From Neoceratodus forsteri (lineage: Eukaryota > Chordata > Ceratodontiformes > Ceratodontidae): a DNA stretch of 64,000 nucleotides. The DNA lies in assembly GCA_016271365.2 (NCBI GenBank), contig CM028129.1, positions 1,008,195,501 to 1,008,259,500 of the forward strand, given 5' to 3'. The notes below the pieces were generated by a model that searched no databases, was not told the DNA's origin, and saw only the letters and a program-made list of their open reading frames with translations. Below, one piece after another: positions 21,140 to 32,003 of this stretch. The translations under genes and the position numbers were made by a program. How positions within the stretch are numbered: the first letter of the stretch is position 1; the number at the start of each line of letters is the position of its first letter.

Positions 21140-22480
21140 TACCAGTAGGGGGCAGGCTGGCTTACGTTGTCCAGGACTGAATGTCTCTTACATCAGACTA
21201 GTGGGTCCTGGAAGTAGTAAGCCAGGGACTGGTTCTCAGCTTCAAATAATTTCCAAAGATGAGAGCCAGATCTTTTCCACCTGCAAATCTCTCGGAAACC
21301 CTTGCCCTAGAGGCAGAGGTTTCTTCTCTTCTAGATTTAAGATCTATAGAGAGAGTACCTACCCTACACTGGGGCAAAGGACTGTACTCCAGGTACTTCC
21401 TGACCTCCAAAAAGACAGGGGAGTGGCGACCCATCCTAGACCTAAGATATCTAAACAAACATCTTTTAAAACCAAAGTTCAAGATGATAAAATGCCCTTT
21501 GGCCTAACCTCATCCCCAAGGGTTTTCACAAAGTGCCTGGCAGTAGTAGTTGCCTTTCTAAGAAGGCAAAATATTTCGATTTTTCCATATCTGGACAATT
21601 GGCTAATAGTGGGTCAGTCTCCAGACCAAGTCAAGTCTCACCTGCAAGTGACCCAGCAAGTGCTCACTTCTCTAGGATTTCTTCTCAGCCTTCCCAAGTC
21701 AGTTCTTGAACCAGTCCAGCTTCTTACCTTTATAGGGGCAGAACTGGACACTCAGAGCAAAAGCCTTTCTTCCTCTAGAAAGGGCAAGGGTTCTTATAGA
21801 ACTAGCTTCTTCCTTCAGCTTTTAGGTATCTCGACCAGCAAGGCATTTCCTCCAGCTCTTGGGCCACATGGCAGCTTCAGCAGCAGTGGTCCAAGGGGCA
21901 AGATTCCAGATGAGGGATATTCAGTTCCACCTGAGAGCTTTCTGGTCTCAGAGAAAGGACTCCCTTACCAAACTGATTCCAGCGACTCCGACCTTGATCC
22001 AAGCCCTCTAGTGGTGGCAGGATCAGGACAATTTAAGGCAAGGTGTTCCTTTTGTTGCTCAGTCTTGTTCAGTGGTCCTTACCACAGATGCTTCTCTCCT
22101 GGGCTGGGGAGCTCACCTGGGGTCCGTACTGCCCAGGGCCTGTGGTCCCCCCAAGAATCCCTTCTCCACATCAATCTTCTAGAGCTCAGGGCAGTTTTTC
22201 TGGCTCTAAAAGCGTTCTCACAATCAGTTCAGAACAAGGTGGTTCAAGTCAGAACAGACAACACCACCACCATGTGGTACATCAGCAAGCAGAGAGGCAC
22301 TCGGTCCACGGCCTTGTGCACAGAAGCCATGAAGTTGTGGTCCCTGGCTTATTCCCTGCAAACCTCTCTTGTAGCAGTTCACCTTCCAGGCCAGGACAAT
22401 GTGCTAGCAGATGCACTGAGCAGGATTTCTCAGGGCCATCACGAATGGTCCCTGGACCCTCAGGTTTTGAAAGTGATTTT
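21140..22480 (+). pseudogene. D6 reverse transcriptase-RNase H with palm deletion
   Basis: The finger region (YSRYFLTSKKTGEWRPILDL, YLNKHL, KFKMI) lies in the frame of 21259-21507. It is then joined directly to MPFGLTSSPRVFTKCLAVV in the frame of 21201-22685. About 130 bp carrying the first catalytic palm motif (DLQDAY in D12) are missing at about 21490. The second box reads YLDN. RNase H keeps HINLLELRAVFLAL (about 22168-22209), RTDNTTTMWYI (about 22252-22284) and VLADALSRISQG. Confidence 0.85.
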
Positions 22481-22800
22481 TTTCAAGGTGGGGCACTCCA
22501 GAGATAGATTTCTTTGCAGCCCCAGACAATCACCAACTCCCTCTCTATTGTTGCAGACCTCCAGTCCTGGGCTCACTCCCTCTGGATGCACTGATCCTCA
22601 ATTGGGAGGGGAAGTTTCTGTATGCCTTTTTCCTCCCTTCCCTCTCCTGTTCAAAGTTTTGGTAAAAATAAGGTGTCAACCATGAAAGGTAATTCTGATT
22701 GCTCCAGATTGGGCCAGACAGCCCTGGTACCCCCTGTTGCTGTCCCTAGCAGTCCATCTTCCCCTGTCTCTTCCCAGGAATTACAACCTGTTAACATCCT
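22480..22800 (+). pseudogene. D6 methyltransferase-like domain
   Basis: Blocks GTPEIDFFAAPDNHQ, FLYAFFLPS/FPPFPLLFKVL and ILIAPDWARQPWYPL occur in order across three frames between 22490 and 22745. Small indels separate them. Order and spacing match D12, where the region is in one frame. Confidence 0.68.
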
Positions 22801-22829
22801 CTCAGGGAAGGATTTGGTACCCCAATCTT

Positions 22830-23897
22830 CAGTCTCTCAATCTCAAAGCATGGCTCTTGAAGAGTTTAGAGTTTGCAGATCCGCATCTTTCCCAAGGGGT
22901 TCTGGATATCCTCAAGGCTTCTCGAAAGCCCTCCACCAGAAAGACTTACAACTCCAAATGGAAAAGATTCAGCATTTGGTGTTCTAAGAAACATATTTCT
23001 CCAGACACTGCTGAATTGCCTACGGTTCTGGATTATATGGTCCTTCTTAAGGGCCTAGGCCTCAGACCAGCTACTCTCAAGGTACACTTGTCAGCTGTTT
23101 CTGTGTTTTTGTCTGTGGGGAAGCCTTCCTCACTATCTTCCCATCCTGTGTTCTGTAAATTTTTTAATGGATTGCTTCACACCAGTCCCCCTTTTAGAGA
23201 CCCTACCCCTGCCTGGGATTTGAATGTTTGCATTGCTCCTTATGCAACCCCGCTTTGAGCCTATGTCTTCAGTAGAGCTTAAGTACTTGACTTGGAAAAC
23301 TGTGTTCCTGGTAGCCATTACGTCTGCCAGGTGTATCAGTGAATTGCAAGCCCTGTCAGTGGTACCTGATTTTATCTCCTTTCACAGGGATAAAGTGGTC
23401 CTTAGAACCAATAGAAGGTTCTTGCCCAAAGTGGTTTCAGACTTCCATTTAAACCAGTCTATGTTTCTCCCTGTTTTCTTTACTGATCATTCTTCCTCAG
23501 GAGAGAGGAGGCTACACAGTTTAGATGTCAAAAGAGCCCTTAGTTACTACATAGAGCGTACCAAGGGTCACAGGTTTGACTCCCTCCAGTTGTTCCTCAC
23601 TTATGGAGAAGTGGAAAAGGGCAAACCTGCCACCAAAAGATCTGTTGCCAGGTGGATTGTGTCTTGTATACAATTCTGCTATGAAAAACTGGGAAAAACT
23701 CCACCCTCAGGCCTCATTCCACAAGAGGTACACCTGCTTCCCTGGCTGCGGCCAGGGATATCCCTCTCTTAGAAATTTGTCAAGCAGCCACCTGGAAAAC
23801 AGTCCATACCTTTACCAAGCATTACTCTCTGGGTATCCAGGCTAGGAGTGATGCTCGGTTTGGCACAGCAGTGCTTCAGAGCCTATTCCCAAAGTAG
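22830..23897 (+). pseudogene. D6 tyrosine recombinase
   Basis: Two frames (22737-23258, 23224-23772) cover the core-binding and most of the catalytic domain: ASRKPSTRKTYNSKWKRFSI, LRPATLKVHLSAVS, LTWKTVFLVAITSA. Box I reads SARCISEL, with cysteine replacing the expected arginine. A one-base deletion near 23722 shifts the HSTRG (HxxR) box. The final part keeps ATWKTVHTFTKHYSL with the tyrosine, then the usual end LQSLFPK and stop at 23897. Confidence 0.85.
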
Positions 23898-23937
23898 GTT
23901 CTGTCCCTCCATCTTGGAGGTACTACTTGATAGTCTG

Positions 23938-24050
23938 CAATTGTCAGAATACAGCAAGACTTCATGTTTGAAGAAAAATTACTCACCTTAGTAATTATAT
24001 TTCTTCTAATGGAGTCCTGCTGTATTCTGACCTCCCTCCCCCTCTCTCAG
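23938..24050. repeat. D6 internal complementary region
   Basis: Near-palindrome with TGTCAGAATACAGCA at 23942-23956 and TGCTGTATTCTGAC at about 24019-24032. The centre holds ATTAC-tcacctta-GTAAT at 23978-23995, the same core type as D2. Confidence 0.83.
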
Positions 24051-24289
24051 AACCTGTTTTTGGGAAGTGGGTGGGCAGATGCAGTGTTGCACCCCAGGGG
24101 TGCTTTTTCTGCACCCTCCCCCTTTTGTTTAGGTGCTTATTTTTTACTGTAATTTTTAGTACATTGGGTTTTGTTTTTGGGTTTCCTGACTTGTCTTCCT
24201 TGGGAATCCAAAACTTTTTTTAGCCAGTTGGCTAGTAGAATTTTTACAATTTCCACATAGAATTTTTAGTTTAGTTGGGCTCGTAAGAA

Positions 24290-24481
24290 TCTGACGGTTT
24301 AAGTTCAAAACACTCCAAACAGAGACTTCAACCGAGCTTGAGCTCAGCGTTCCATGCCCTGCATGGAAAGTTAACTCTCTGTTCTCCGGGGCAGTTCAAA
24401 GGTTGGGAATCCCTGCAATTGTCAGAATACAGCAGGACTCCATTAGAAGAAATATAATTACTAAGGTGAGTGATTTTTTTC
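24290..24481. repeat. D6 right inverted terminal repeat
   Basis: Inverted copy of the left end, finishing GAAATATAATTACTAAGG then GTGAGTGATTTTTTT, which is the complement of the right half of the ICR. Between the ICR and this repeat (24050-24290) is T-rich non-coding sequence with nothing else recognisable. Confidence 0.78.
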
Positions 24482-24870
24482 TTGTCTGCCATTTCTGCCT
24501 ACCATACTCAGGTAGACAGCAAGACCTTGACTCAGCTGAAGGTCTCCCACACTTTCCTGAAGAGAATCCTCCAAATGAAACCCTCGGTCAGGAACCCTCT
24601 TACTCCATGGGATCTGAACTTCATACTTACGAAACTCATTTGCCTCCCTTTGAACCAGCCGTGGGTTGCGACCTGCTCTGTCTATACTGGAAAGCAATGT
24701 TTTTAGTTGCTATTACTTCTGCTCAAAGGATTTCTGAGCTTCATGTCCTTATGTGTAAGGAGCCCTATTTGGTTTTTCACAGAGACCGGGTAGCTCTCCG
24801 TACAAATCCTAAGTTTTTACCAAAGGTGGTTTCTGAGTTTACCGTGAATCAGACCATACTGTTATGGTAA
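24482..24870 (+). pseudogene. D5 tyrosine recombinase remnant
   Basis: It begins mid-gene with CHFCLPYS in one frame, equivalent to SAISAYHTQVDSKT in the other. It continues with VSHTFLKRILQMKP and, after a shift, YWKAMFLVAITSAQRISELH (box I arginine present), KEPYLVFHRDRVALRTNPKF and VVSEFTVNQTI. It ends at 24868, where the sequence jumps to the terminus. The HxxR box and tyrosine are absent. Confidence 0.8.
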
Positions 24871-24910
24871 GTTCTTACGTAACTGTACTTTCTTACGTAA
24901 CTGTACTCTC
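24861..24910. repeat. Stacked right termini of D5 and D4
   Basis: The phrase TTCTTACGTAACTGTACT occurs twice in tandem (24872-24889 and 24890-24907). The first copy ends D5. The second is the continuation of D4's terminus, which was cut at 17332. D3 codons resume at 24911. Confidence 0.7.
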
Positions 24911-25450
24911 CTGTTTCAGGGGGAGCATTACCAGTTCAGGGTCATTCCCTTTGGCTTGTCTTCAGTGCCTCTGGTCTTCACCAAATGCCTAGCAGTGGTG
25001 GTAGCAGCCCACAGGAGGGAGGGGACTTTGTCTTCCCCATCTGGACGACTGGTTACTCAAAGCTCAGTCCAAAGAGCAGCTGTTTCTGACCCTGGAACAT
25101 ACCATGCAGCTATTCAGCACCTTGGGGATCACAGTCAACCTGCCCAAATCAGTGTTGACTCCTGGCCAGCGTCTCCAGTACATAGGAGCTATACTGGACA
25201 CTGCCCAGGGATCCACCTTTCTGCCCACTGAAAGGGCAGAGCGCCTGATGGCTCAGGGCCAGGAACTCTGCAGCAACCTGTATGTCACTGCCAGGACTTA
25301 TCTCTGGCTGCTGGGCCTGATGCCTACGGCAGTTACCATGGTTCCCCTGACAAAGGTGCACATTGGCATCCCCTTAATGAACTGAGGGTCCAGCGGGATC
25401 AACAAACTGACGAAATGGAGCAGAAAATCCTAGTCTCTTTGCCTGTAAAG
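24911..25450 (+). pseudogene. D3 reverse transcriptase, middle piece
   Basis: It resumes with the codons following the palm region (FQGEHYQFRVIPFGLSS, LVFTKCLAVVVAAHRR). A one-base loss near 25042 destroys the YLDD box frame. The thumb and connection region MQLFSTLGITVNLPKSVLTP, LQYIGAILDTAQGSTFLPTE and LWLLGLM is open from 25104 to 25385. A stop follows, and the gene is cut by D7 at about 25450. Confidence 0.82.
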
Positions 25451-25640
25451 GTTCTAGGGACGTGGATATGATATTCTGTCCACACTTTGGCAGTTGTCTT
25501 TCTGTTTAAGACTTGCCGGAAACTACTTCAAACTGGCTCCTCCCACCCACCCATTTGATAACTCCCTCAGCTCGGCCCCATGACACCAGATCTTCCTTTA
25601 TGCTGGAAGAAGCAGAAGGTTCCCTCCTTACCACTCTCGC
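25451..25640. repeat. D7 left inverted terminal repeat
   Basis: It starts TTCTAGGGACGTGGATATGA, which is the complement of D7's own ICR left half near 31710. It continues with GTCCACAC, CTTGCCGGAA, GGCTCCTCCCACCCACCCA, CCCCATGACACCAGATCT. It pairs in inverted orientation with 43117-43370 and with D1's 2908-3122. No clear TATA box is visible. Confidence 0.78.
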
Positions 25641-25689
25641 GGTGAGTTGACCCTTGCAACTAAATCTATGGATTTACTTCCTAAAAAGT

Positions 25690-28600
25690 TTAATACTTTG
25701 TGTCTTCAGCTCGAACATCGATTGTGACTGTGATGGACAAGTCCACTGCCGGGTTCCATTTGTACCCTTGTGGACAGATGATGTCCTGAATGGATCCGCA
25801 CACCTCGTGCATCTGTTATTGCCTGGGTCATGAGCATGATCCCCAGGCCTGAGACATTTGTTGAACTTTTCATCCTACGATTCTCGAGGACAGTCTTGCC
25901 TGAGTCAAGTTAGGCTGACCGAGTGAACGGAACCTGCCAGTCAAAATCTAAGGATGCCGTTGGGTGGTCTCCATGGCTGGGGGTCCACTGAACAGCTTGC
26001 GGCGTTTGAGGAGGCTGCGGCCCAGGCCGCTTCCCACTCCTCTTCAGCGGCTGCCTTCATTTTGCTCCAGCTGGGTTGATTCAACTTTCACGGGATCCTT
26101 CAAAGAATTGTGCCAGTCCTTGCCAGCCCTCGGTCAGGGACCCTCTGGGCACAAATCCAACTCAAAGAAAGTCTAAAATATTGTCTCATCAACGTTTGTG
26201 GGATCAGGAGCGTTCTCTGTCGAGACCTTCAGATTCCCGCACTTCTTTGGATCCGAATTCGGTCGATTTCGGCCCAGGCCACCGGCTCCGTGGTAACCCT
26301 GTCGGGCCAGTTGGCAGAGATGCTGGTTGATCTTCTGGCGGAGATTTTTCTCAAACCGGTCAACCAGTTGTCGACTGTTGAGGCTGACACCTCCTTATCC
26401 AGGACTCCGGTCCTGACTCAGACCATTGGAATGGCTGTCTGCTGACCCCCACTGCCTCTGGTAGACTACCCTGACCTGGAGGAGCATCTGTGCTCGCCGA
26501 CTCTCTCCGAGCCCCACCGCCGTTCCCCCCCCAGTGGTAGAGGTCTTCTTCCTGTGTGTCGAGCGGTTTCTGCTGACATTGGCGCGTCTGATCTCGACAC
26601 CATGGAAAGTGGCGCCACCACTACTCTTCATCCTCATCCTCCTCGGGTGAGGAGAAGCTTCGGCGCAAGTTGCGTCGATGCTACGAGGATCTCATGTGGC
26701 AACTGCTGGTGTTCACCGGCGTAAAGCCGTCTCTGGCTATTACACTGGCCATCACCTGGCTTTCGCCCTACAGGTCGATGCCTTCTCCACCTAAGGAGCC
26801 GATCAAGATGGTCCTGGCTTGGCTGACCCTGGCGTCTCAACTGATTCTGGTGGAACTGCCACCTAAACAGCTGCCGACCGGTGCTCTGACCAAGGAGTCT
26901 TGGCCGACCAAGGGATTTCCCCACTGACTGTAGGTCACCATCACCCCTGACCTTTCGCAGAGGGTCAGTGGGGACTCGGGCGGTCAACCCCTCTTTAACA
27001 TCTCCTCAGAGTCAGAGGGTTCCTCCCTGCACTCCCATCCAGTTAATGTGGAGTCGTTGGGGGATCTCTCAATGGACGAAGGCCCTTCCTCTTTTATGGG
27101 CCTTCTCCACCTGATCTCTGAGTCCACAGGCATGAAAATGGAGCCCGTTCAAAAACCGTAATTTTACCCGTTGATCGAGATACTCCTATGGAGGCCTTCC
27201 TGGTGGCGGATGCCATTCTTGTCTCTGCCCTGGAGCTTTGTCAGCATCCTGTTTCCTGCCCTGTGCCCTCTTCTTGGAAGGACTGGAAGTATGCGGTACC
27301 TACTGGTTCCGTCAGCAGAGGGGCTGGTGGCTGATTATGTATTTAGGTTCTTAGACAACACTGGAAATGTTGACAAGCTGCCTGACAGAGTCCAAAAAGT
27401 TGGATCATGTGGCAAAAAAGGTCTACGCTGTCTCCTCACTTGGACTTGACCAGGCAAGCTCGGCCCTCTTTATGGCCCACTTCTCCCATGCCCTGCTGGG
27501 CACCCTGAATGAGGCGCTTCCTCATCTGCCAGCGGACCTTCAGACCATGGTCAAACAGATCCAGGACCAGGGCTGGGCTGTAGCAAAACGGCTCCAGGCA
27601 GACCAGGACATTGGGGACTCTTGCGCCCACTCTGTGGTAGCTGTAGTGCCCACGTGCTGCAGGGCTTGGCTGAGGATATTGACCTTCACGGCAGACGCTC
27701 AGCAGAAGCTGTCAGATGTCCCATTCCTGGGCACTGACTTGTTCGCACCCAGGGTCGAGGCCAACCTCACCCATATCGAGAAGTCAAAGGCAAACGAGAT
27801 GCTGGGATGCATAACTAGGGGGATCAGTATTAGGAGAGAGGCGGTTATACTGCCCTTGTACAGGTCACTGGTAAGGCCGCATCTGGAGTATGGAGTTCAG
27901 TACTGGTGCCCACACCTCAAAAAGGACATTAACGTACTGGAGAAGGTACAGAGGAGGACTGCAAAGATGATAGCCAGTCAGCAGGGCAAGGCATACGAGG
28001 AGAAGTTGAGGGCACTGAATATGTACTCCATGGAAGATGGGGGGGAGAGAGAGAGGGGACATGATAGGGACATTCAAGTACTTGAAAGGGATAAATAAGG
28101 TTGATAAGGAGAGTCTCTTTAAGCTGAGTGGCAACCATATCACAAGGGGGTACAGTCTTAAGCTGGAGGGTGGAAGGTTTAGAAGGGAGGTCAGGAAGCA
28201 CGTCTTCACAGAGAGCGTGGTGGACACCTGGAATCCACTGCCAGAAGAGGTCATCTCATTGAAGATGGTGAGCAGCTTTAAGAGAGGCTGGGATAGGCAT
28301 GGGGGGAAGGTAAGAATCGTGGGTAGGGAGGATGGGAGGATTGAGGAGGGAGAGCTGGGACATTACCTCAAGCTGTGGACCCTGCAATACGAGCAGACTT
28401 GATGGACCAACTGGCCTTCTTCTGCTGGCTTCTTCGTATGTACGTAAGTCCAGTGCCACCTTGGACTCCATGACATCTACCCAAAATAACCCCAAGGGCT
28501 CCAAGCAGCAGCAGAAAAGGAAGCCCTTTCGGTCCACCTCTGCTGCTGGGGCCAAAGAAGTCCAGCCCCATGCTGGTCATCAGGTTCAGGCATGGCGACC

Positions 28601-28860
28601 TCCGCCGAAGTTAGTGGCCTCTGTAAGTCTGGGGAGAGAGGCTCCGATGGCCCCTCAGCCAGACCCTCCTCTTCTAAGCCTGCACAGTGATAGGATGAGG
28701 GGTGCCTACCTCATGCCAGTCGCACCTCCCCTGGGTCCTCCCATGGGGGGCTGGCTCCACCACTTCCTTTCCGCCTGGTCCGCTGTCACCACGGGCAGGT
28801 GGGTTCTCAAGGTGGTGGGTAAGGGTCTGCCTCTGCAGTTTGAGCAGTACCCTTCTTGAC
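25690..28860 (+). pseudogene. D7 gag, interrupted by a CR1 insert
   Basis: The N-terminal region is badly broken. Open pieces include 25964-26176 and 26110-26445. Capsid-like codons run from 27367 to the CR1 edge near 27783 (VYAVSSLGLDQASSALFMAH, DLQTMVKQIQDQGWAVAKRL, VPTCCRAWLRILTFTADAQQ). After the insert the frame 28332-28859 continues (KGSKQQQKRKPFRSTSAAGA, basic) and merges into the RT N-terminal region (GGWLHHFLSAWSAVTTGRW). Confidence 0.68.
27783..28441 (+). mobile_element. CR1-type LINE, 5'-truncated, with 3' end
   Basis: Encodes the CR1 C-terminus: [59 protein letters not shown], then in another frame IGTFKYLKGINK, KLEGGRFRREVRKHVFTESV, DTWNPLPEEVI. The tail phrase GAGCAGACTTGATGGACCAA is at 28391-28410 and is shared with the other CR1 copies here. 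AAGTC flanks both sides (about 27781 and 28445), a possible 5-bp duplication. Confidence 0.85.
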
Positions 28861-28899
28861 GAGCCCATGCCTTATGTAAGGACTTGGTATCCGTAGACA

Positions 28900-30180
28900 T
28901 TCTGTCAGCTCTGAGATGACATAGCCCAGCTCCTCTGCAAAGAAGTCATGGTTCCTATTGCAGATCTTCCAGAACACCAAGGGTTTGTCTCCAGGTACTT
29001 TCTGGTGCCAAAGCGGACAGGGTACTGGCACCCCATTCTAGATCTGCACGGCCTGAACAAGTTTCTCAAGTTGCGCACCTTCAGGATAGTAACTCTGTCT
29101 CAGATCATACCATCTCTAGGGCAAGACATGTGGTTTTTCTCCCTGGATCTTCAAGAAGCATTCTTTCATGTCCCAGTCCTTCCGTCACACCGAAGGTTCC
29201 CCCGCTTCTGAGCCAAGGCAACCCTCTACGAGTTCCAGGCCATGCCTTTCGGCCTGTCCTCTGCCCCCAGGGTCTTCACCAAGTGCATTGCAGTGGTGGC
29301 AGCTTACCTGAGGCACCAAGTGGTCCGGGTTAACCCCTACCTAGATGACTGGCTGATAGCAGGTCCCTCCAGGCAGGAGGTGGAGCGGTCCAGGTACCTG
29401 GCCCTCCAGACCTGCATCAGACTTGGCCTCCTGGTCAATAATGCAGAGTCGGAACTCAATTTACGCAGGTGATCCACTTCACTGGGGCAGAACTTGACTC
29501 TTGCAGAGCCAGAGCCTGGTTCCCGGGGGACAGGGCGGAGGCTCTCCTCCTTTGACCGATCATTTCAGGTTGAGCAATTGTGCCCTGCCTGGGACTTCCT
29601 GGGCCTGCTAGGTTACATGGCAGCCTGCATCAGCATAGTCCATTGGGCCCGCTGGAGAATGTGCTTCCTACAGTGGGAGCTGGCCAGCCAGTGATCTCAT
29701 CACAGGGGTCACTTCCACCACCTGGTCACTGTGACCCAGTGGATGTGGGACACTCTCCAGTGGTGGTTAGTCCCAGAGCATCTGCGGGAAGGGATCCTGT
29801 TTGTCTGCCCAGAGCTGACGGTCATCCTGACGACCGATGCCTCTCTTATGGGTTGGGGTGCCAACCTGGGGGAACAGAGTCCCCAAGCTCTAGATCCCCA
29901 AAGAGTGCTGATGCCACATTAACCTGCCGGAGCTCTGAGCAGTTCGACTGGTGCTGACGGCATTTATTCTGCACATCCAGGGTCAGGTGGTCCAGGTCCA
30001 GACGGACTACATCACAACCATGTACTACCTCAGAAAACAGGGCAGGGCACTCTCCCTGCCTTTGTTCAAGGAAGCTCTCCGTCTCTGGACCCTTGTGCGC
30101 AGCCTGGAGGCTGATGATCCTGGCCATCCATGTGGCAGGAGCCTCCAGTCAGCTGGTGGATGACCTCAGCAGGGTTCGTG
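28900..30180 (+). pseudogene. D7 reverse transcriptase-RNase H
   Basis: 28948-29211 gives SRYFLVPKRTGYWHPILDLH, RTFRIVTLSQIIPSL and the palm SLDLQEAFFHVPV. After a stop, 29242-29472 gives MPFGLSSAPRVFTKC and NPYLDDWLIAGPS with the catalytic YLDD. The thumb is shifted. RNase H starts ILTTDASLMGWGANL (29827-29871), has a stop near 29920, and resumes at 29951 with QVVQVQTDYITTMYYL (the usual DN is DY). Confidence 0.85.
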
Positions 30181-30189
30181 AGCTGTCTC

Positions 30190-30600
30190 ACAAGTGCACT
30201 CTCCACCCAGAGGTAGTTAATCTGTTCTCCCAGTGGGGCATTCCTCAGGTGGACCTGTTAGCCTCCAGGGAGAACTCAAAACTGTGGCTGTTTTGTGTCT
30301 GCCCCCTTCAAGCAGGGAACACAGCAGGGGATGCCTTCTTGAGGTCATGGACCCTGGGCCTTTTCTGTGCCTTCTCTCCACTTCCCTTGATCCACAAGGC
30401 GCTTCTCAAGGCCAGGAGGGACAAAGGCACAGGTGATCCTGGTGGCTCCGGACTGGCCACACCAGTTCTAGTACCCCAATCTCCTCAGCCTCAGCAGCAG
30501 GCTCCTGAGGCGTCTTCCTCTATGTCCGGACCTGCTTTCCATCAGTCAGGGGAAGGTACTCCATCTGGACCTTCAATCCCTGCACCTGACGGCTTGGTTC
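30190..30600 (+). pseudogene. D7 methyltransferase-like domain
   Basis: The frame 30093-30620 runs from the last RNase H box (VDDLSRVREL) into FSQWGIPQVDLLASRENSK, GDAFLRSWTLGLFCAFSPLPLI. A shift near 30425 leaves the VILVAPDWPHQF box in the adjacent phase. Confidence 0.7.
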
Positions 30601-30619
30601 CTGAGCGGCTAGAGTTCTA

Positions 30620-31637
30620 GGCTATGAGTCTCTTCGAAAATGTCTTCACCATTGTGCGGTCATCTCGGAAGGAGTCGACCAGGAAGTGCTGCACCTTCAG
30701 ATGGAAGAGTCTTTCCATTTAGTGTCGGTTCAAGGGGTTGAACCCTTTGTCCTGTCCAGTGACTAACATCCTTGATTACTCTTGGTCACTCTCTGTTGGG
30801 CCTTCAGTCGACGACCCTTAAGGGGCACCTGGCAGCCATGTCTGCTTATCAGGCGCAGTCCGGTCAGCAGTCGGTGGTGCAGGAGAAAATGATCTGGCAA
30901 CTTCTTTACGGGCATTGACCACATTTCCCCTCCAGTGCATGAACCACCACCACCATAGGACTTGTTGCTGGTTTTGGCAAATATGGGCAAGCCATTTGAA
31001 CCGATGCACAGGTGTGAGATGTCTCACCTGTGGTGGAAGACTGCCTTCTTGGTGGCTATCACATCCGCCAGAAGGATTTGCGGAGCTCTAGGCACTTTCA
31101 GTGGAGTCTCTTTACCGGGTCTTCCACAGGGACAAGGTTGTCCTGTGCCCCAACTCAAAGTTCCTCCCAAAGGTTGTGTTGGAGTTTCACCTTAACCAGG
31201 TGATTAATCTCTCAGTAGACTTCACCAATCACACCTCTGAGGCTGAGCACAGTCTCCATACTCTGGACCTGAGGCGAGCGCTCGCTTATTACAGAGAGCG
31301 CACAGCTGGAGTTCGGGGAGAGGTTCGCCAGCTGTTTGTCAGCTACGCTGAAGCCACACCTGGCAGACCTGCAACCAAGCGGATGATTGGCAGGTGGATC
31401 ACAGCCTGCTTTGATCTCTGATATAGGTTGGTAGGTAGGGAGCCTCCTGGAGGGCTAAGGGCTCATTCCACCCACCACACCGCTGCCTCGGTGGCTGCTT
31501 CCAGGGATGTCCCTGTCCAGGAAATCTGCAAGGGCTGTGACCTGGAGGTCAGCCTTTTCCCATCACCACATTGACCTAGAGTCACGCCGGGATGCTGGTT
31601 TTGGAGCCTCAGTTCTCCAATCTCTGTTCCCTATGTA
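30620..31637 (+). pseudogene. D7 tyrosine recombinase
   Basis: The N-terminal part is scattered over frames (SRKESTRKCCTFRWKSLSI, then a stop). The open piece 31101-31421 gives YRVFHRDKVVL, VVLEFHLNQVINL, LHTLDLRRALAYYRERTAGV. The HxxR box reads HSTHHTAAS, with histidine for arginine (about 31466-31492). The nucleophile region reads SHHHIDLE, with histidine for tyrosine. The recombinase is therefore inactive on two catalytic counts. It ends at SLFPM and a stop near 31637. Confidence 0.85.
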
Positions 31638-31669
31638 AGGGGTGCGTACTTTACCTCCCTCCTCCCTGA

Positions 31670-31757
31670 GAACTGCTAGGAGTCTGCCAGAAATTGTGGA
31701 TAGAACATCATATCCACGTCCCTAGAAACCCAGGTTACTCACCTGTAACAGTAGATC
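31670..31757. repeat. D7 ICR, left half, interrupted by D8
   Basis: It aligns with D1's ICR: AACATCATATCCACGTCC, CTAGAAACCCAGG and the core GTTACTCACCTGTAAC (31734-31749). About 8 bp after the core the D8 left terminus begins. The other half of the palindrome resumes at 43117 with CTAGAAGTGGTATATGATG. Confidence 0.75.
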
Positions 31758-31975
31758 TTCCAAGGAGCGGTCTCCTGCAGTAGATAATATACTTGGGTCG
31801 ACGCCAGAGGTCATTGTGGCGCACGGCAGCTCATCTGGCAGTCTTTTTTTTTTAGGGACCACCCCACGACATCAGCTTCCTGTTTCCCTGTATAAACGTA
31901 TGTCCTGGTATCCTCAGTTCATTTTCCCACCATCTTCAGCTCTCGCACAGTAGCTACAACATCTGTGCAGCAGTC
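31757..31975 (+). promoter_or_regulatory. D8 left ITR with promoter
   Basis: TATAAAC at 31891-31897 is followed by CAGTTC at 31915. Upstream is a T-tract (31845-31853) that is mirrored as an A-tract in the right ITR. The gag start lies about 90 bp past the CAGTTC. Confidence 0.7.
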
Positions 31976-32003
31976 ATAGATGAGAATTTGGATTACTAAA
32001 CAA

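Larger units (their letters stand above)
18951..24481 (+). mobile_element. D6: DIRS-type element, family delta, full length but defective
   Basis: About 5.5 kb with left ITR, gag, RT, RH, MT, YR, ICR (23938-24050) and right ITR (24290-24481). The left end GAAGTCTTGCTGTATTCTGA is complementary to the repeats at 23943-23965 and 24423-24442. It lies in D5 between gag and YR. D12 (59907 on) has the same ends and gag. Confidence 0.87.
17333..24889 (+). mobile_element. D5: DIRS-type element, family gamma, internally deleted, split by D6
   Basis: The left piece (17333-18950) holds the left ITR, promoter and gag. The right piece (24482-24889) holds the middle of YR and then jumps straight to the last bases of the right terminus. 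RT, RH, MT, the YR catalytic end, ICR and most of the right ITR are absent. The left terminus TCTTTCTTTGAGAGGGCTC is gamma type. The right terminus ends GTAACTGTACT at 24889, next to the resumed D4 terminus with the same sequence. Confidence 0.78.
11127..24910 (+). mobile_element. D4: DIRS-type element, family gamma, complete with both ITRs
   Basis: D4 has its left ITR at 11127-11310, gag, RT, RH, MT, YR, an ICR at 16925-17037 and a right ITR ending near 17332. D5 is inserted in the last bases of the right terminus, and a 21-bp remnant of that terminus is left at 24890-24910. Left and right ITRs align over about 190 bp in inverted orientation. Apart from the 0.6-kb insert in YR and D5, the element is about 5.6 kb. 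It lies in the RT gene of D3. Confidence 0.85.
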
